From Brachypterus glaber (Eukaryota > Arthropoda > Insecta > Coleoptera > Kateretidae): DNA of 64,000 nt. The position numbers and the translations under genes are program-made. The stretch lies in assembly GCA_958510825.1 (NCBI GenBank), contig OY294049.1:248001-312000 (forward strand). The letters are read 5' to 3'. This document shows, piece after piece, positions 52,690-63,800 of the stretch (positions are counted from its first letter, which is position 1; each line of letters starts with the position of its first letter). Below the pieces are notes generated by a model. That model saw only the letters and a program-made list of their open reading frames with translations, was not told the DNA's origin and did no database searches.

Positions 52690-53110
52690 ATTTATAATTG
52701 TTAATTTTAGTACCACAGTGAAAAATTAGTGCAAAACTAGTCCTATTTTTTGTGTCCGGTAAGTTCACCGAAACCAAAATTAGTGTTTTAAGGGCAACTT
52801 TGGAGGATTTTCGGCACCTGATAGACCCTAGTAGAAATTTATCGTTTTTATTTGTTAGAAAACTGTACATTTTGAAATTTTGCACATAATTTTGCACACT
52901 CGAAAGGAAAAAAAACAAGATTTCAAGGCTTCTGATACTGATGCAAAAAATTCAGTCCATTTTTCAGGATTTTTTCGTAATTTTACAATTTTAGGTGTCC
53001 AATAGAGAAGTTTGATCATCCTTATATTTTCAGGATATTCTAAATACACCAGAATGAAAAATTTATAACAATAATAACCACCCTAGTCTCCTATGCATGG
53101 TAGGGTGTAG
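52690..53110 (-). repeat. Segmental repeat, short copy with MITE remnant
   Basis: Inverted partner of 49915-51430. At the position where the long copy carries MITE copy 1, this one has only the terminal 43 bp of the same family (52826-52868: CCCTAGTAGAAATTTATCG ... AGAAAACTGTA). Confidence 0.75.
52826..52868 (-). mobile_element. CCCTRGTAG MITE terminal remnant
   Basis: CCCTAGTAGAAATTTATCGT and GTTAGAAAACTGTA match the right end of the full copies, inverted. The rest of the element is deleted. Confidence 0.75.
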
Positions 53111-53163
53111 CGTACTATATAAATTTCGAAAAACTAAAATGCTTGAGGATTAATCTGAAACTT

Positions 53164-54044
53164 CCCTGGTAGAAAAGTACATAAATCTAACTTAACATAA
53201 CATTAGATTAGTGACATTTTTATGTTTAGTCTCAAACGTTATACAAAAACGTTTTAAAATATATAAACCTAACCTTAAAAAGTAACGTTTGACAAAAACG
53301 TTATAAAATATATAAATCTAACCTTAAAATCTAACGTTTGACAAAAACGTTATAAAATACATAAATCTAACGTTAGTTTCATAACCTAACCTTTTTCTAA
53401 CCTTATTCTAACTTTAAATATTTTTTAATTTCCATTATTAATACGTAAGCTATAGTAGAAAATACTCATTTCAGACAGCTATGTGTCTAGGTTTGATAAT
53501 TATTTATTATTTCTATAATAAGTTTAAAAAAATATCCCCCAAAAGTCAAAATTATAGTAAGTCTGGCAACGTTGTACTATAATTAAAAAAATATTTTAAG
53601 ATTTTGAATTTATAAATAAATATATTAACTAACTAAATATATTTTTTTTCTGAGAGGTAAACGTATTTATCGAAGTATAACAGGATATTACACGAAAAAT
53701 ATTTAGGTCCACCTAAAAAGATGGCTATTTATAAATAAATGTAACGAAATTATGTTTAAAAATATTATGATTGTTAAAATATATTAAGATTTATTTATAT
53801 GAATAAATCTGTCTCCAGCTGCCATTTTATGATGCAGGTAGAAATTTCCTAGTTGGCCACGCCCCCTCCGAAAGTTAGAAATTAAACGTACCTATAACGT
53901 ATTTCTAACTTAAAAATCTAACGTTAGATTAACGTTTGATTCTAACGTTAAAAAGCGGGACATTTGCACATATTTTATAACGTACTTTTATACAGTTTTC
54001 TAACGTTAGAAAAACGTTATTCTAACGTTAAATTTCTACTAGGG
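53164..54044 (+). mobile_element. CCCTRGTAG MITE, copy 2 (881 bp)
   Basis: Left CCCTGGTAGAAAAGTACATA, right AACGTTAAATTTCTACTAGGG (ends at 54044). TT flanks both ends. It includes a duplicated ACAAAAACGTTATAAAATA segment near 53290-53350 relative to copy 1. Confidence 0.88.
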
Positions 54045-54045
54045 T

Positions 54046-54318
54046 TTACATTACATTACATTACATGTTTTTTTAACCTCCTACTATTCTACTTAATTAA
54101 GCATCCACTAAGTATAGGACTTGTGTGGGCTAGTAGTAGAGGGAACCACCGGCTTATACTGACTTTCGAACCAGTTTTTTAGGGAGTGTCCGCTTCACTT
54201 ACGCCTTCGCCAAATTTCAATTATTAATTAACTGAAAAAGGCAAATCGGCGCCAGTGAGAATCGAACTCACTCTAGTTGGCTAGTACAGACGCGGTAGAC
54301 CACTACACCAATCCTCCC
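54046..54318 (-). mobile_element. tRNA-derived SINE, copy 2
   Basis: Inverted, full length. The head starts at 54318 (GGGAGGATTGGTGTAGTGGT in its own direction), box B is GTTCGATTC, and the body matches copy 1. The 3' tail is ATGTA repeats (54046-54068), next to the end of MITE copy 2. This copy lacks the 27-bp insertion seen between the pol III boxes of copy 1. Confidence 0.88.
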
Positions 54319-54339
54319 ATGATCTGAAGCAGTTTCAGA

Positions 54340-54412
54340 TTAATTCCTGAACATGTCTCTAGCAGTAAGAGACGAAACGTCGGAAAGTGAAAATCCATTA
54401 AGACGGTATTAA
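54340..54412 (+). ncRNA. Hammerhead-like core, second copy (candidate)
   Basis: CCTGAACATGTCTCTAGCAG, then AAGAGACGAAACGTCGGAAA and GTGAAAATCCATTAAGACGG: the same phrase as the palindrome arm at 5301-5486. Here the core reads CTGAACA rather than CTGAAGA, which changes an essential G, so it is probably inactive. Confidence 0.3.
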
Positions 54413-54654
54413 CCCTAATATAAAAGTTAATTATAAAACTTTTTCGATACATTTTTTTAATTTTTTTTCTTGTTTTGGCCTTGCGAAATATAAGAATAAT
54501 TGATTTTATGATTGTTGTGTAACTTTACACGTTTTTGTTTCAGGTAACAAAGAAAAAATGGCACTTCAAGTTTTTTGAAATTGTTATAGTACGCTACATG
54601 TAACTCGGCCGAGTTAACTCGTTGACAGTTACTGTAGGATGCCTCTTTTCCGCT

Positions 54655-54945
54655 TACCCGAGTTAATTCCAACGAACTAATAACTCTTCTCTCTAGAATA
54701 GGCATTTCATTCGTTAAAACTGACAAAAACGTCGGCAACATAAACATTCGTCTGTCTTACTCGCACATCTTTGTTCTAACAGAGACAACAATACCAGTTA
54801 CTGGTAACTGTTATTGTTCAGGCCTGAATATACCTACTACTTGTTTACAAACAAACCGAGATGTTGGCGATACTTTATTTTAACGGTATGCGTGTTCTAG
54901 AAAAAAGAGTTATTAGTTCGTTGGTTAATTCGGGCCCGACTTATA
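54655..54945. mobile_element. Foldback MITE with 45-bp arms
   Basis: CCCGAGTTAATTCCAACGAA and CTAATAACTCTTCTCTCTAG at the left pair with CTAGAAAAAAGAGTTATTAG and TTCGTTGGTTAATTCGGGCC at the right. Confidence 0.65.
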
Positions 54946-55330
54946 CAGGGTTATTCAGAAATAAGTTCGAGAAATTTAAGAGGTGATTCTAATTTAAAAA
55001 ATATGAAAGGTTCCTATAAAGGTTGGCCCGGAAATGAGGCCAAATGGAGCTACGACCCTCCTAAGAGCACATCTAAAAAGTAGTTTTTATTTAATATTTC
55101 TGGAACCCTATAAACACTTTTTTGCCCCAAACTTTTTTATCTTTAATTAAAAATACATACAAAAGGTACTCTTTATATAACACTCGTGTAACACCGTAAA
55201 GCCAACCGCTTTCGAGAAAATTGCAATTAAAGAGACAAGTCACGTTCTGAGCATCAAAAATAGGAACTAAAAAATGCACCAATAAAAATTTTAATATTGC
55301 TGGGTGATTCTACATTAGAAACTGTAAAAA
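54944..55330. repeat. TACAGGGTT foldback family, partial
   Basis: TACAGGGTTATTCAGAAATA and AATTTAAGAGGTGATTCTAA match the left end of the family; the end at 60045 carries the inverse of the same TTATTCAGAAATA phrase. Confidence 0.65.
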
Positions 55331-55412
55331 AAACCCGTATACATCTAGGTTCGCAAATCTGTTTTAAGAGTACTACAGCCTCTTAAAAAGTAACACTTTT
55401 TAAGGGACCATA

Positions 55413-55520
55413 GCACGGTGGTCCCAGAAAAAAAAAAGTGACAAAAGTCTGCTTTTTTGCATAGGGCCATTTTTTGCACCGCTGATTACGAAAAAAATAG
55501 TGAAAAAATTCAAAAAAAAA
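55413..55520. mobile_element. CACGGTGGTCCCAG MITE end fragment
   Basis: CACGGTGGTCCCAGAAAAAA, AGTGACAAAAGTCTGC and GGGCCATTTTTTGCACCGCT match, inverted, the right end of the MITE at 36652-36911. Confidence 0.65.
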
Positions 55521-55699
55521 ATTGCGACATTAGGGTGGTTCAAATTTTTTGAATAATCTCCGATTTAGCTGAAATTTGGCATAAAGGCTTCTTTTGGATA
55601 TTAATACGGACTAATGGATAAATTTTAAAATTCAAAGTGACGGAACAAATATGGCCGATTTATTTTTAAAATTTTGCAAAAATTCACGAAAATAATTCA

Positions 55700-56615
55700 C
55701 TAAGCATAGAAAATTTTTTATCTCTCCAAAATATAAATTTCTTGTCTATTAAACAAACATTACAGCGACAATTGTTTCGACTTTTTTAACATAAAGTCAT
55801 TTTCAAGCTACAATTAATGAAAAATTAGGTTGAAAATGGTACAATTCCTTTTAGAAAAACTTACTTTTTAAATTTATAAACAAATTAACTTGAGTACACA
55901 TTATTAGAAATGTCATACTGACTGACTGTTCATAGGGATAGGTTAGTTAATGAACAAATAGATTTTTTGAATATTTATGTTTACAATAATGTTTTAAATG
56001 TTAGACCAGGTATTGTTGCTTGTCCCCTTACAGAGCATTAATCTTTGGAATAAATATTTTTGTTTAATAACTTTTCCAAAAATTTTGTTCCCTTTTTGGT
56101 TTGTTTTTGAGTTTTGGATGTGAATTTGCTGCCACCTCTCCAATTTTATTCCAATTACCAAGTTAAATATAAATTAATCTTTATCCTTTTTTATGCTTAA
56201 CTACCTTTTTTGCAGGTTAAAGATAATTCCTTTAGTCTGTTTGAAATATAGTTTGGATTATTTTATGATAGATGTCCCAGATTTTTATTCAATTTTAAAT
56301 TTTAGATTTCATTAATTTATTTTATTTTAACTTATTGTAGTTTCCTTTTTGTTTAAATTTTTAAGATTTTATAAAAATAAAAATAATATAGTTAAGGTCA
56401 GTATGACATTTCTAATAATGTGTACTCAAGTTAATTTGTTTATAAATTTAAAAAGTAAGTTTTTCTAAAAGGAATTGTACCATTTTCAACCTAATTTTTC
56501 ATTATTTGTAGCTTGAAAATGACTTTATGTTAAAAAAGTCGAAACAATTGTCGCTGTAAAGTTTGTTTAATAGACAATAAATTTATATTTTGGAGATATA
56601 ACATTTTTTCTATGG
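55700..56615. repeat. Inverted repeat, arms of about 220 bp
   Basis: 55700-55922 (GTCTATTAAACAAACATTAC, CGACAATTGTTTCGACTTTT, AACTTGAGTACACATTATTA) is the inverse of about 56395-56615. The 470-bp centre is unrelated. The outer limits and class are unknown. Confidence 0.8.
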
Positions 56616-57033
56616 TTTAATTATTTAAACATTTTTGAAAAACGTTTGCCATTTTGTTATTTTTTGGCCAAAAAAAAATCTTTTAGATAGGGCCATAGCG
56701 ACTTCAATACTGAATAATATCCCGTTTTTTTTGGGCTATCCAAACGGCCGGAATTATGGCGACCAACGTTTTTTGATATTTTTTTTTTCAAAAAAAATTT
56801 ATGGCAAAAAAATGGCACTTTAAAAATCTAAAAAAATGTATTCTTTAAATATAAATAAACATACCTACAAAATTTCACAATGATATCTTTTTTCTTTCTA
56901 TATAAAAAAAAATGTTTAAAAACAAAATATTATTAAAATTTAAAGGTAGAAACTCCCCTTAAAACTAACAAAAATGCGGAAGTAAACTTTGTTGAGCAAA
57001 ATTTTGGGGTATGATTTTTTCGTTTGGCCAAAT

Positions 57034-57259
57034 CCCTGGTGTAAAATAACGTTAGAACGACTTGACCTAACTTTAGACGAATGTGGTTTGAATGTTAAAT
57101 GCCTAACGTTAGAATTTAACGTTAGAATAAAATTTTTCTAACGTTAGAGGTTTTGCGTTAGGCAACTAACGTTAGGAATATAACGTTAAAAACCGGGACA
57201 TTAATACATTAAATACGCGTTAGAAAAAACGCTTATCTAACGTTAAATTTGTACTAGGG
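57034..57259 (+). mobile_element. Diverged short relative of the CCCTRGTAG MITE
   Basis: CCCTGGTGTAAAATAACGTT at the left and TAACGTTAAATTTGTACTAG at the right, with AACGTTAG-rich interior. At 226 bp it is much shorter than the other copies. It ends 66 bp before exon e. Confidence 0.65.
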
Positions 57260-57325
57260 GTTGCCTGAATCGGCTTAAAATTTGCCAGCTTACTTAAGAA
57301 ATATAAAATTTTCTTTTTTTTTTAG

Positions 57326-57484
57326 ATATATTTGGAGGTTACCTTTGTTTTGTGATATCGATTGTTTGTATTGGTGTTGTGACTGCAGTTATTGGAGATG
57401 TGGCCTCACATTTTGGAGCAACTCTTGGCATTAAAGATTCCGTGACTGCCATTGTCTTCGTTGCATTAGGCACAAGTATACCAG
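57326..57484 (+). CDS. Calx: Na+/Ca2+ exchanger exon e: membrane helices and start of alpha-2 repeat
   Basis: Two bases complete the Asp codon split at 46885, then IFGGYLCFVISIVCIGVVTA, VIGDVASHFGATLGIKDSVT and AIVFVALGTSIP. It contains one full membrane helix and the first part of the alpha-2 repeat; IGDxASHFGxTxGLKDSVTA and ALGTSxP are hallmarks of the family, and the Thr/Ser of GTS contribute to the ion-binding site. The acceptor is TTCTTTTTTTTTTAG and the donor GTATAT at 57485. One base of the next Asp codon remains, so the Asp of GTSIPD is split between exons e and f. Confidence 0.95.
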
Positions 57485-57663
57485 GTATATTGTCAAAAAA
57501 AAAAAAATAAAAAATAATCCAATATATCAATATAAAGACCTAATTTACTATCGTCAATTTACCTAAGGAAATAGACATGTTATTCATTGTTTATAAATTG
57601 TCTCACGTCTCCCTTAGCAACGTGAGTAATATTTTTACCCCACTCTTTTAGAAAAGGCAGTTT

Positions 57664-58533
57664 CCCTGGTAGAAAAGTCATAAATCTAACTTAACATAAC
57701 ATTAGATTAGTGACATTTTTATGTTAAGTCTCAAACGTTATACAAAAAGTTATAAAATATATAAATAAATAAATAAAAAAATAATGCCTTTATTTGCATA
57801 TATAAATCTAACCTTAAACACCAACGTTTGACAAAAACGTTATAAAATACATAAATCTAACGTTAGTTTCCTAACTAAATTCTAACCTTTTTCCAACCTT
57901 ATTCTAACTTTAAATATTTTTTAAATTTTCATTATTAATACGTAAGCTATAGTAGAAAATACTAATTTCTGACATCTATTTGCGTAGGTTTAATAATTAT
58001 TTATTATTTCTATAAAGTTTAAAAAAATATCCCCAAAAGTCAAAATTATAGTAAGTCTGGCAACGCTGTACTAGAATTGAAAAAATATTTTAAGATTCTG
58101 AATGTATAAATAAATATTAACTAACTAAATATAAAGTTTTTCTGAGAGGTACGTATTTATCGAAGTATAACAGCATATTACACGAAAAATATTTAGGACC
58201 ACCTAAAAAGATGGCTATTTTATAAATAAATGTAACGAAATTATGTTTAAAAATATGATTGCTAAAATATATTAAGATTTATTTATATGAATAAATTTGT
58301 CTCCAGCTGCCATTTTATGATGCAGGTAGAAATTTCCTAGTTGGCCGCGCCCCCTCCGAAAGTGAGAAATGAAACGTACTTATAACGTAAGTCCAAACTT
58401 AAAAATCTAACCTTAGATTAACGTTTGATTCTAACGTTAAAAAGCGGGACATTTTCACATATTTTATAACGTACTTTTATACAGTTTTCTAACATTAGAA
58501 AAACGTTATTCTAACGTTAAGTTTCTACTAGGG
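57664..58533 (+). mobile_element. CCCTRGTAG MITE, copy 3 (870 bp)
   Basis: Same ends as copy 2, TT on both flanks. It carries an ATAAATAAATAAAAAAATAA insertion near 57763. It is in the opposite orientation to copy 4, 510 bp downstream. Confidence 0.88.
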
Positions 58534-58904
58534 TTACCTACGCGTAGCGCATTACGTTTTTCTCACTACCAAGGAGTTCAAATCTTATTTTATTAATAAT
58601 ATTTTTGAAATTTATTTGTGTGAAAATTCAAGAAATCATTTTTTTGTGGAATCCCTCTATAAAATTACAAATAGTAGTCTTGTGTCTTGATGTCCCCCTG
58701 CGGTAAGTGTAGCACACTCAGGGTCCTTGCGCGGTAAATCGTTTTTTCTGGCTTTAGTTACTGTTTTGTTTGTATTGATTTGATCTATCACTAAGTGTTT
58801 TCGATATAGTACTTTCCATTACTGTCGGCTTTTTGATTAAGTAATGTCAACTAGGTAAGTTGGTAGTGAGAAAATAAAAATTTCTTGAAAAAGTTGTTGA
58901 ATTT

Positions 58905-60045
58905 TCTTTTTTTTATTATTTTTTGAATAATATACGATGGGTCTTATTAAGATTAGTTTACATTCAAAACCTCGTTGTTGTATTTCAAGGATTCCTGAGT
59001 TATTAAATAAAAACTGAATTTTTTAGTCCTTTCAAAGAGGCTTCCCTAGTAGAAATTTAACGTTAGAGTAACTATTTTCTAACGGTAGAAAACTGTATAA
59101 AAGTAAGTTATAAAATATGTGCAAATGTCCCGCTTTTTAAAGTTAGAATCAAACGTTAGTTACAAACGTTAATCTAACGTTAGATTTTTAAGTTAGAAAT
59201 ACGTTATAAGTAGGTTTAATTTCAAACTTTCTGAGGGGCGTGGCCAACTAGGAAATTTCTACCTGCATCATAAAATGACAACTGGACACAAATTTATTCA
59301 TATAAATAAATCTTAATGTATTTTAGCAATCATAATATTTTTAAACATAATTTTTTTACATTTATTTATAAAATATCCATCTTTTTAGGTGGCCCTAAAT
59401 ATTTTTCGTGTAATATGCTGTTATACTTTGATAAATACGTTTACCTCTCAGAAAAACTTTATATTTAGTTAGTTAATATTTATTTATACATTCAGAATCT
59501 TAAAATATTGTTTCAATTCTAGTACAGCGTTGCCAGACTTACTATAATTTTGACTTTTGGGAAGTGTTTTTTTAAACTTATTATACAAATAATAAATAAT
59601 TATCAAACCTAGGTACATAGATGTCTGAAATGAGTATTTTCTACTATAGCTTACGTATAAATAATGGAAATTTAAAAAATATTTAAAGTTAGCATAAGGT
59701 TAGAAAAATGTTAGAATTTAGTTGGGAAACTAACGTTAGATTTATGTATTTCATAACGTTTTTGTCAAACGTTAGTTTTTAAGGTTAGATTTAAATATCT
59801 TATAACGTTTCTGTCAAACGTTAGTTTTTAAGGTTAGATTTATATATTTTATAACGTTTTTGTATGACGTTTGAGACTAAACATAAAAAAGTCACTAATC
59901 TAATGTTATGTTAAGTTAGATTTATGTACTTTTCTACCAGGGTTAGTTCCCTTAGACATATGTTTATAAGAACTTTTTTCATATTTTCCTATGTTGAATC
60001 AGCCCCTTGGAATTAATAACCCTATTTCTGAATAACACCCCTGTA
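58905..60045. repeat. TACAGGGTG foldback family, right half, interrupted by MITE copy 4
   Basis: TTAAGATTAGTTTACATTCA and AATAAAAACTGAATTTTTTA precede the MITE; AGACATATGTTTATAAGAAC, TGTTGAATCAGCCCCTTGGA and AATAACACCCCTGTA follow it. The element's right end at 60045 is 12 bp from exon f. Confidence 0.75.
59044..59942 (-). mobile_element. CCCTRGTAG MITE, copy 4 (899 bp, inverted)
   Basis: CCCTAGTAGAAATTTAACGT at the left and TACTTTTCTACCAGGG at the right. It splits the foldback sequence: GAGGCTT before and TTAGTTCC after fit an original GAGGCTTAGTTCC, so the duplicated bases are TT. Confidence 0.88.
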
Positions 60046-60057
60046 CAAAATTTTCAG

Positions 60058-60229
60058 ATACGTTTGCGAGTAAAGTAGCCGCCATTCACGACGCTCACGC
60101 CGACGCCAGCGTGGGCAACGTCACAGGCAGTAACGCCGTCAATGTATTTCTGGGTATCGGCGTCGCATGGTCAATTGCGGCCGTGTACCATTCCTACCAT
60201 GGATTAGTCTTCCGAGTGGATCCTGGCAA
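60058..60229 (+). CDS. Calx: Na+/Ca2+ exchanger exon f: alpha-2 repeat core
   Basis: Two bases complete the Asp of GTSIPD; then TFASKVAAIHDAHADASVGN, VTGSNAVNVFLGIGVAWSIA and AVYHSYHGLVFRVDPG. TFASK and GNVTGSNAVNVFLGIGVAWS form the second half of the alpha-2 repeat, which lines the ion pathway together with the alpha-1 repeat; all expected residues are present. Acceptor CAAAATTTTCAG, donor GTAAGT at 60230, leaving two bases (AA). Exon GC content is clearly higher than in the other exons. The remaining C-terminal helices lie beyond the window. Confidence 0.95.
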
Positions 60230-60334
60230 GTAAGTTATAATAACACAGCTCTACAAAATAAAAAAACATCTCAAGGTGCCTGGGTTCTGTCAATGGATTC
60301 TGACTCTACCGAATGCATTAGGTATCAGAGCCGG

Positions 60335-60500
60335 ATCCACGGGAGGGGGGGCAATAGGGGTAATTACCCCCAAAACTGTGGTAAGGGAACAGGGGGCACA
60401 GTGAGTCACTTACTTTTTCAGAGCGCATATTTGAAAATTAGGGGTCCGGCGGGGAGGATAAATAATGATAGGGGAAGTCAGGGTTAACTGGGCAACAGGG
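60335..60500. repeat. hAT-like left-end fragment
   Basis: CAGAGCCGGATCCACGGGAG and GGGGTAATTACCCCCAAAAC resemble the left end of the hAT MITE at 4335 (CAGGGCCGGATTCAGGAGGG and CAGATTACCCGGGG). No partner end was found. The 106-codon frame here continues from exon f past its donor and is not a gene. Confidence 0.5.
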
Positions 60501-60828
60501 TTAACTGGTCCACCTGGATTTTATCAAGTTTGTTTATTAGTATTGGCGCATTAGTGCAAATTCTAGTGATATTTAGTTAGTAGTATTGTTTAAAGTATTA
60601 TGGCGGACCGTGTTGCCCACGTGTAAGTTGTAGTAATGAAAGTTAATTTTTTTCGATGAAAAGTAGGTATTTACCTTAACTTTTATTTTTTAATTAATAC
60701 TTTATTATTAATAGGAGGTTCTAGACTAATATTTTACCTAATATACTGAATATTTTGTTAATTATTCTGCATAATTGCCGCCTTCTAATATATTATTAAG
60801 TATTAAAATTTTATGATTTAATTCAGCC

Positions 60829-63800
60829 ACACTTTCCTACCGTACAATGTGAGAGCCACAAATCCAAACAACCAACAGTGTATGCATCACTTAAAGTAAC
60901 CATTAACGAAGAATATCTCGAAAAGGCATGGAATCCTAGTATCTGGCCCAAGGGCGCATTTGTGTCCCGTTTTTTAGTGAGGAGAATGAATACAGCTCAA
61001 ACTATGATTTAGTCCTACTCAATGCTGAGGGTCTAAACAACACAAAAATTGACGAATTCACTATATCCTAACTCCATGACAACCTGAAGTTTATTTGTAT
61101 CAATGAAACCTGGGCTAGAGATGAGAATATCAATACTTAATTTTTCTGGCTACACAATTGTTTCCTATTTTAATCGGAAAGAACACATAAGGGGTAGTAC
61201 TGCTATATGGGCTGCCTCGCAACTATCTACTGAGCCATTGGACTTGAATCAATATTGCTCTGAACTAAACATTAAAATTTGTGGAACTAAGTGGTTCACT
61301 AATTCAACTGACTATATTTTAATATTTAATTGCTACCGTTCCCCCAGTGGTTCTTTCGCTACCTTTTATGAGAAACTTAATGAACTCCTTGACAAGTGTT
61401 TTGATATTAGACACCCCATAATTTTATGTGGAGACTTCAACAACAAAACACTAACAATTTCACAAAACGTAGAACTTCTCACACTTTTATCCTCCTACAA
61501 CCTTAAACCCACTGTTGCTGACATAACTCGTTTCTCTAAAACAGGTGGTTCTATAATAGATCAAATTTATACTAATATCCCCACCACAGGTGAGTACCAA
61601 GTTGTTAACAATACTTTTTCAGATCATCGTACTGTACTGTACTGTACTGTACTGTACTGTACTCTTCAACTCATTAATAAAGCCAAAATTAAAAAATTTA
61701 AACAATTTTTCAGTTGGCAGAAAATTCTCTACAAATAATATTAAGCTTTTCTGTGAATCTCTAGCGAGTGTGAACTGGGAAGAAGTATACTCAGAAAACA
61801 ACACAGAGGATAAATATAACAAATTCTCTAGTATTTTTGAGTCTCGATTCGATCAAGCTTTTCCTATAATAACTCAAAAAAACTCCCAACGAAAAAACAA
61901 TTGGGTGAATGACAACATTAAAAACTCCAGCGATAATATCAAAAACCTCTATAGCCTACAAAGGCAGTATCCTAATCTAAAAGACACATATGTCTATGAA
62001 AAAAGTAAGCATGCAGCTTTAGTCAAACATACAAAAAAAGAATACTTTCAAAATAAAATATTTAACTCAAACAACATCTCCAAAGCCGCATGGCAAGTAA
62101 TAAACGAGCAAACAAAAAAAACTAAGGTACATAAAAACCTTACAATTAGCACGGATAATAAAACAATTGATGACCCTCAACAAGTAGCGAATCACTTTAA
62201 TAAATATTTTAAAGAGGCACCGCTTAGAGTAATAAATGATATTGCCAGTCAAACTGTTGATAACTCACATCATAAAACAGTCAAAAACAGCCTATTTTTA
62301 ATCCCTTTTACTGATTTAGAGGTAAAGCGTATCATTGAATCCAAACCTAAAAACAAAATGTCTGCAGGTCCCGACAATGTACCTGTAAGATTAATAAAAA
62401 AATGCGCTGAGTATATTTCCGGCCCACTGACGCACATAATAAATTCCTCATTTACGGATGGAGTTTGGACTAAAAAATAATCTTGTCATCCCTATATATA
62501 AAAAGGGGGACACCAAGTTGACCGATAATTACCGACCAATCAGCTTGGCCCCCGCCTTCTCTAAAGTTTTCGAATACTGCATGCTGGATAGGCTCATCAC
62601 ATTCCTCCATATAAACCAAATTATAGATTCTTCCCAGCATGGGTTTCGACAAAATAGATCAACTCAGACGGCTACACTCTCATTCTTGAGTGATCTTCTC
62701 GATAAAATTGACGCTGGAGAGTGCCCTGTTGGGATCTTTTGCGATCTCAGCAGGGCATTTGACTGCGTCAGGCATGACATACTGATTGATAAGCTTTTTA
62801 GATATGACATTAGGGGCCCGGCCCTCGACTAGTTCGAGTCATACCTGAAGAATAGACAACAATCAGTTCAAATTTCCCACAGATCTGATAACTTCTCAAA
62901 AAATTATATATCCAATCCGGTTACAATAAATATAGGTGTCCCCCAAGGGTCAATATTGGGGCCCATACTTTTTGTACTGTTCATTAACGACCTTCCTGCA
63001 TATATTAAACAGCTTTTGGTCATGTATGCAGACGACACGTCACTTTTAATCTCTTTCAAGTCAGAAGATGATCTGAACCATTATCTTTCGACAATATGCC
63101 AGCACTTATCGACTTGGTTCAACGCCAACTTTCTCTACTTAAATACCTCTAAAACAACATGCTTACGCTTTCACACAGCACAAAACAAAAGTGTTAACAC
63201 GGTTAACCCCTCAGTTAATGATATTAGCATCAAACAGACCAACACTGTAGACTTTTTAGGCATAACTCTAGATGACACTTTGCGGTGGAACGCTCAGTGT
63301 GATAAATTAACAAAACAATTAAGTGTTATTTGCTACCAAATAAGGTCGTTAAAAAGAATTTTAGTTGCTTCACAATTAGTTACTTACTATCATGCACATG
63401 TACACTCCAGATTAACATATGGGGTTCTTCTATGGGGACTTTCTTCTAACTCCCAAAAAATATTTTTAATTCAAAAGCGTATTGTACGCACTATTGCGGG
63501 GGTAAAATATAACCACCCATGTGTTGAATTGTTTAAAAAGTTTGGAATATTACCTCTACCATGTGTTATTATATTAGAATTACTCGCCTGTTCATAAAAA
63601 TAAGTCTAGTTATGTCACCAACAATATGATCCATAATCATACCACAAGGAACTCAACAAAAATACATATAAATTCCCATAGACTACAATTAACATATGAT
63701 AAGTCACCCTTTGTAAAAGGTGGCATACTTTATAATAAATTACCAACTCTCATAAAAGAAATTAAAAACATGCACACTTTTAGAAAATCATTAAAAAAGT

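Noticed and set aside
57034..59942. Telomere-type repeats, because of repeated TAACGTTAG.
   Set aside because: The phrases are palindromic and irregularly spaced within MITEs; there is no tandem TTAGG array.
54944..60045. A single 5.1-kb foldback element, since matching ends occur at 54944 and 60045.
   Set aside because: The interval contains conserved Calx exon e with consensus splice sites, so these must be two separate partial copies.
60167..60487. 106-codon frame overlapping exon f.
   Set aside because: It runs in a different frame from Calx and past a strong GTAAGT donor into a hAT-like fragment.
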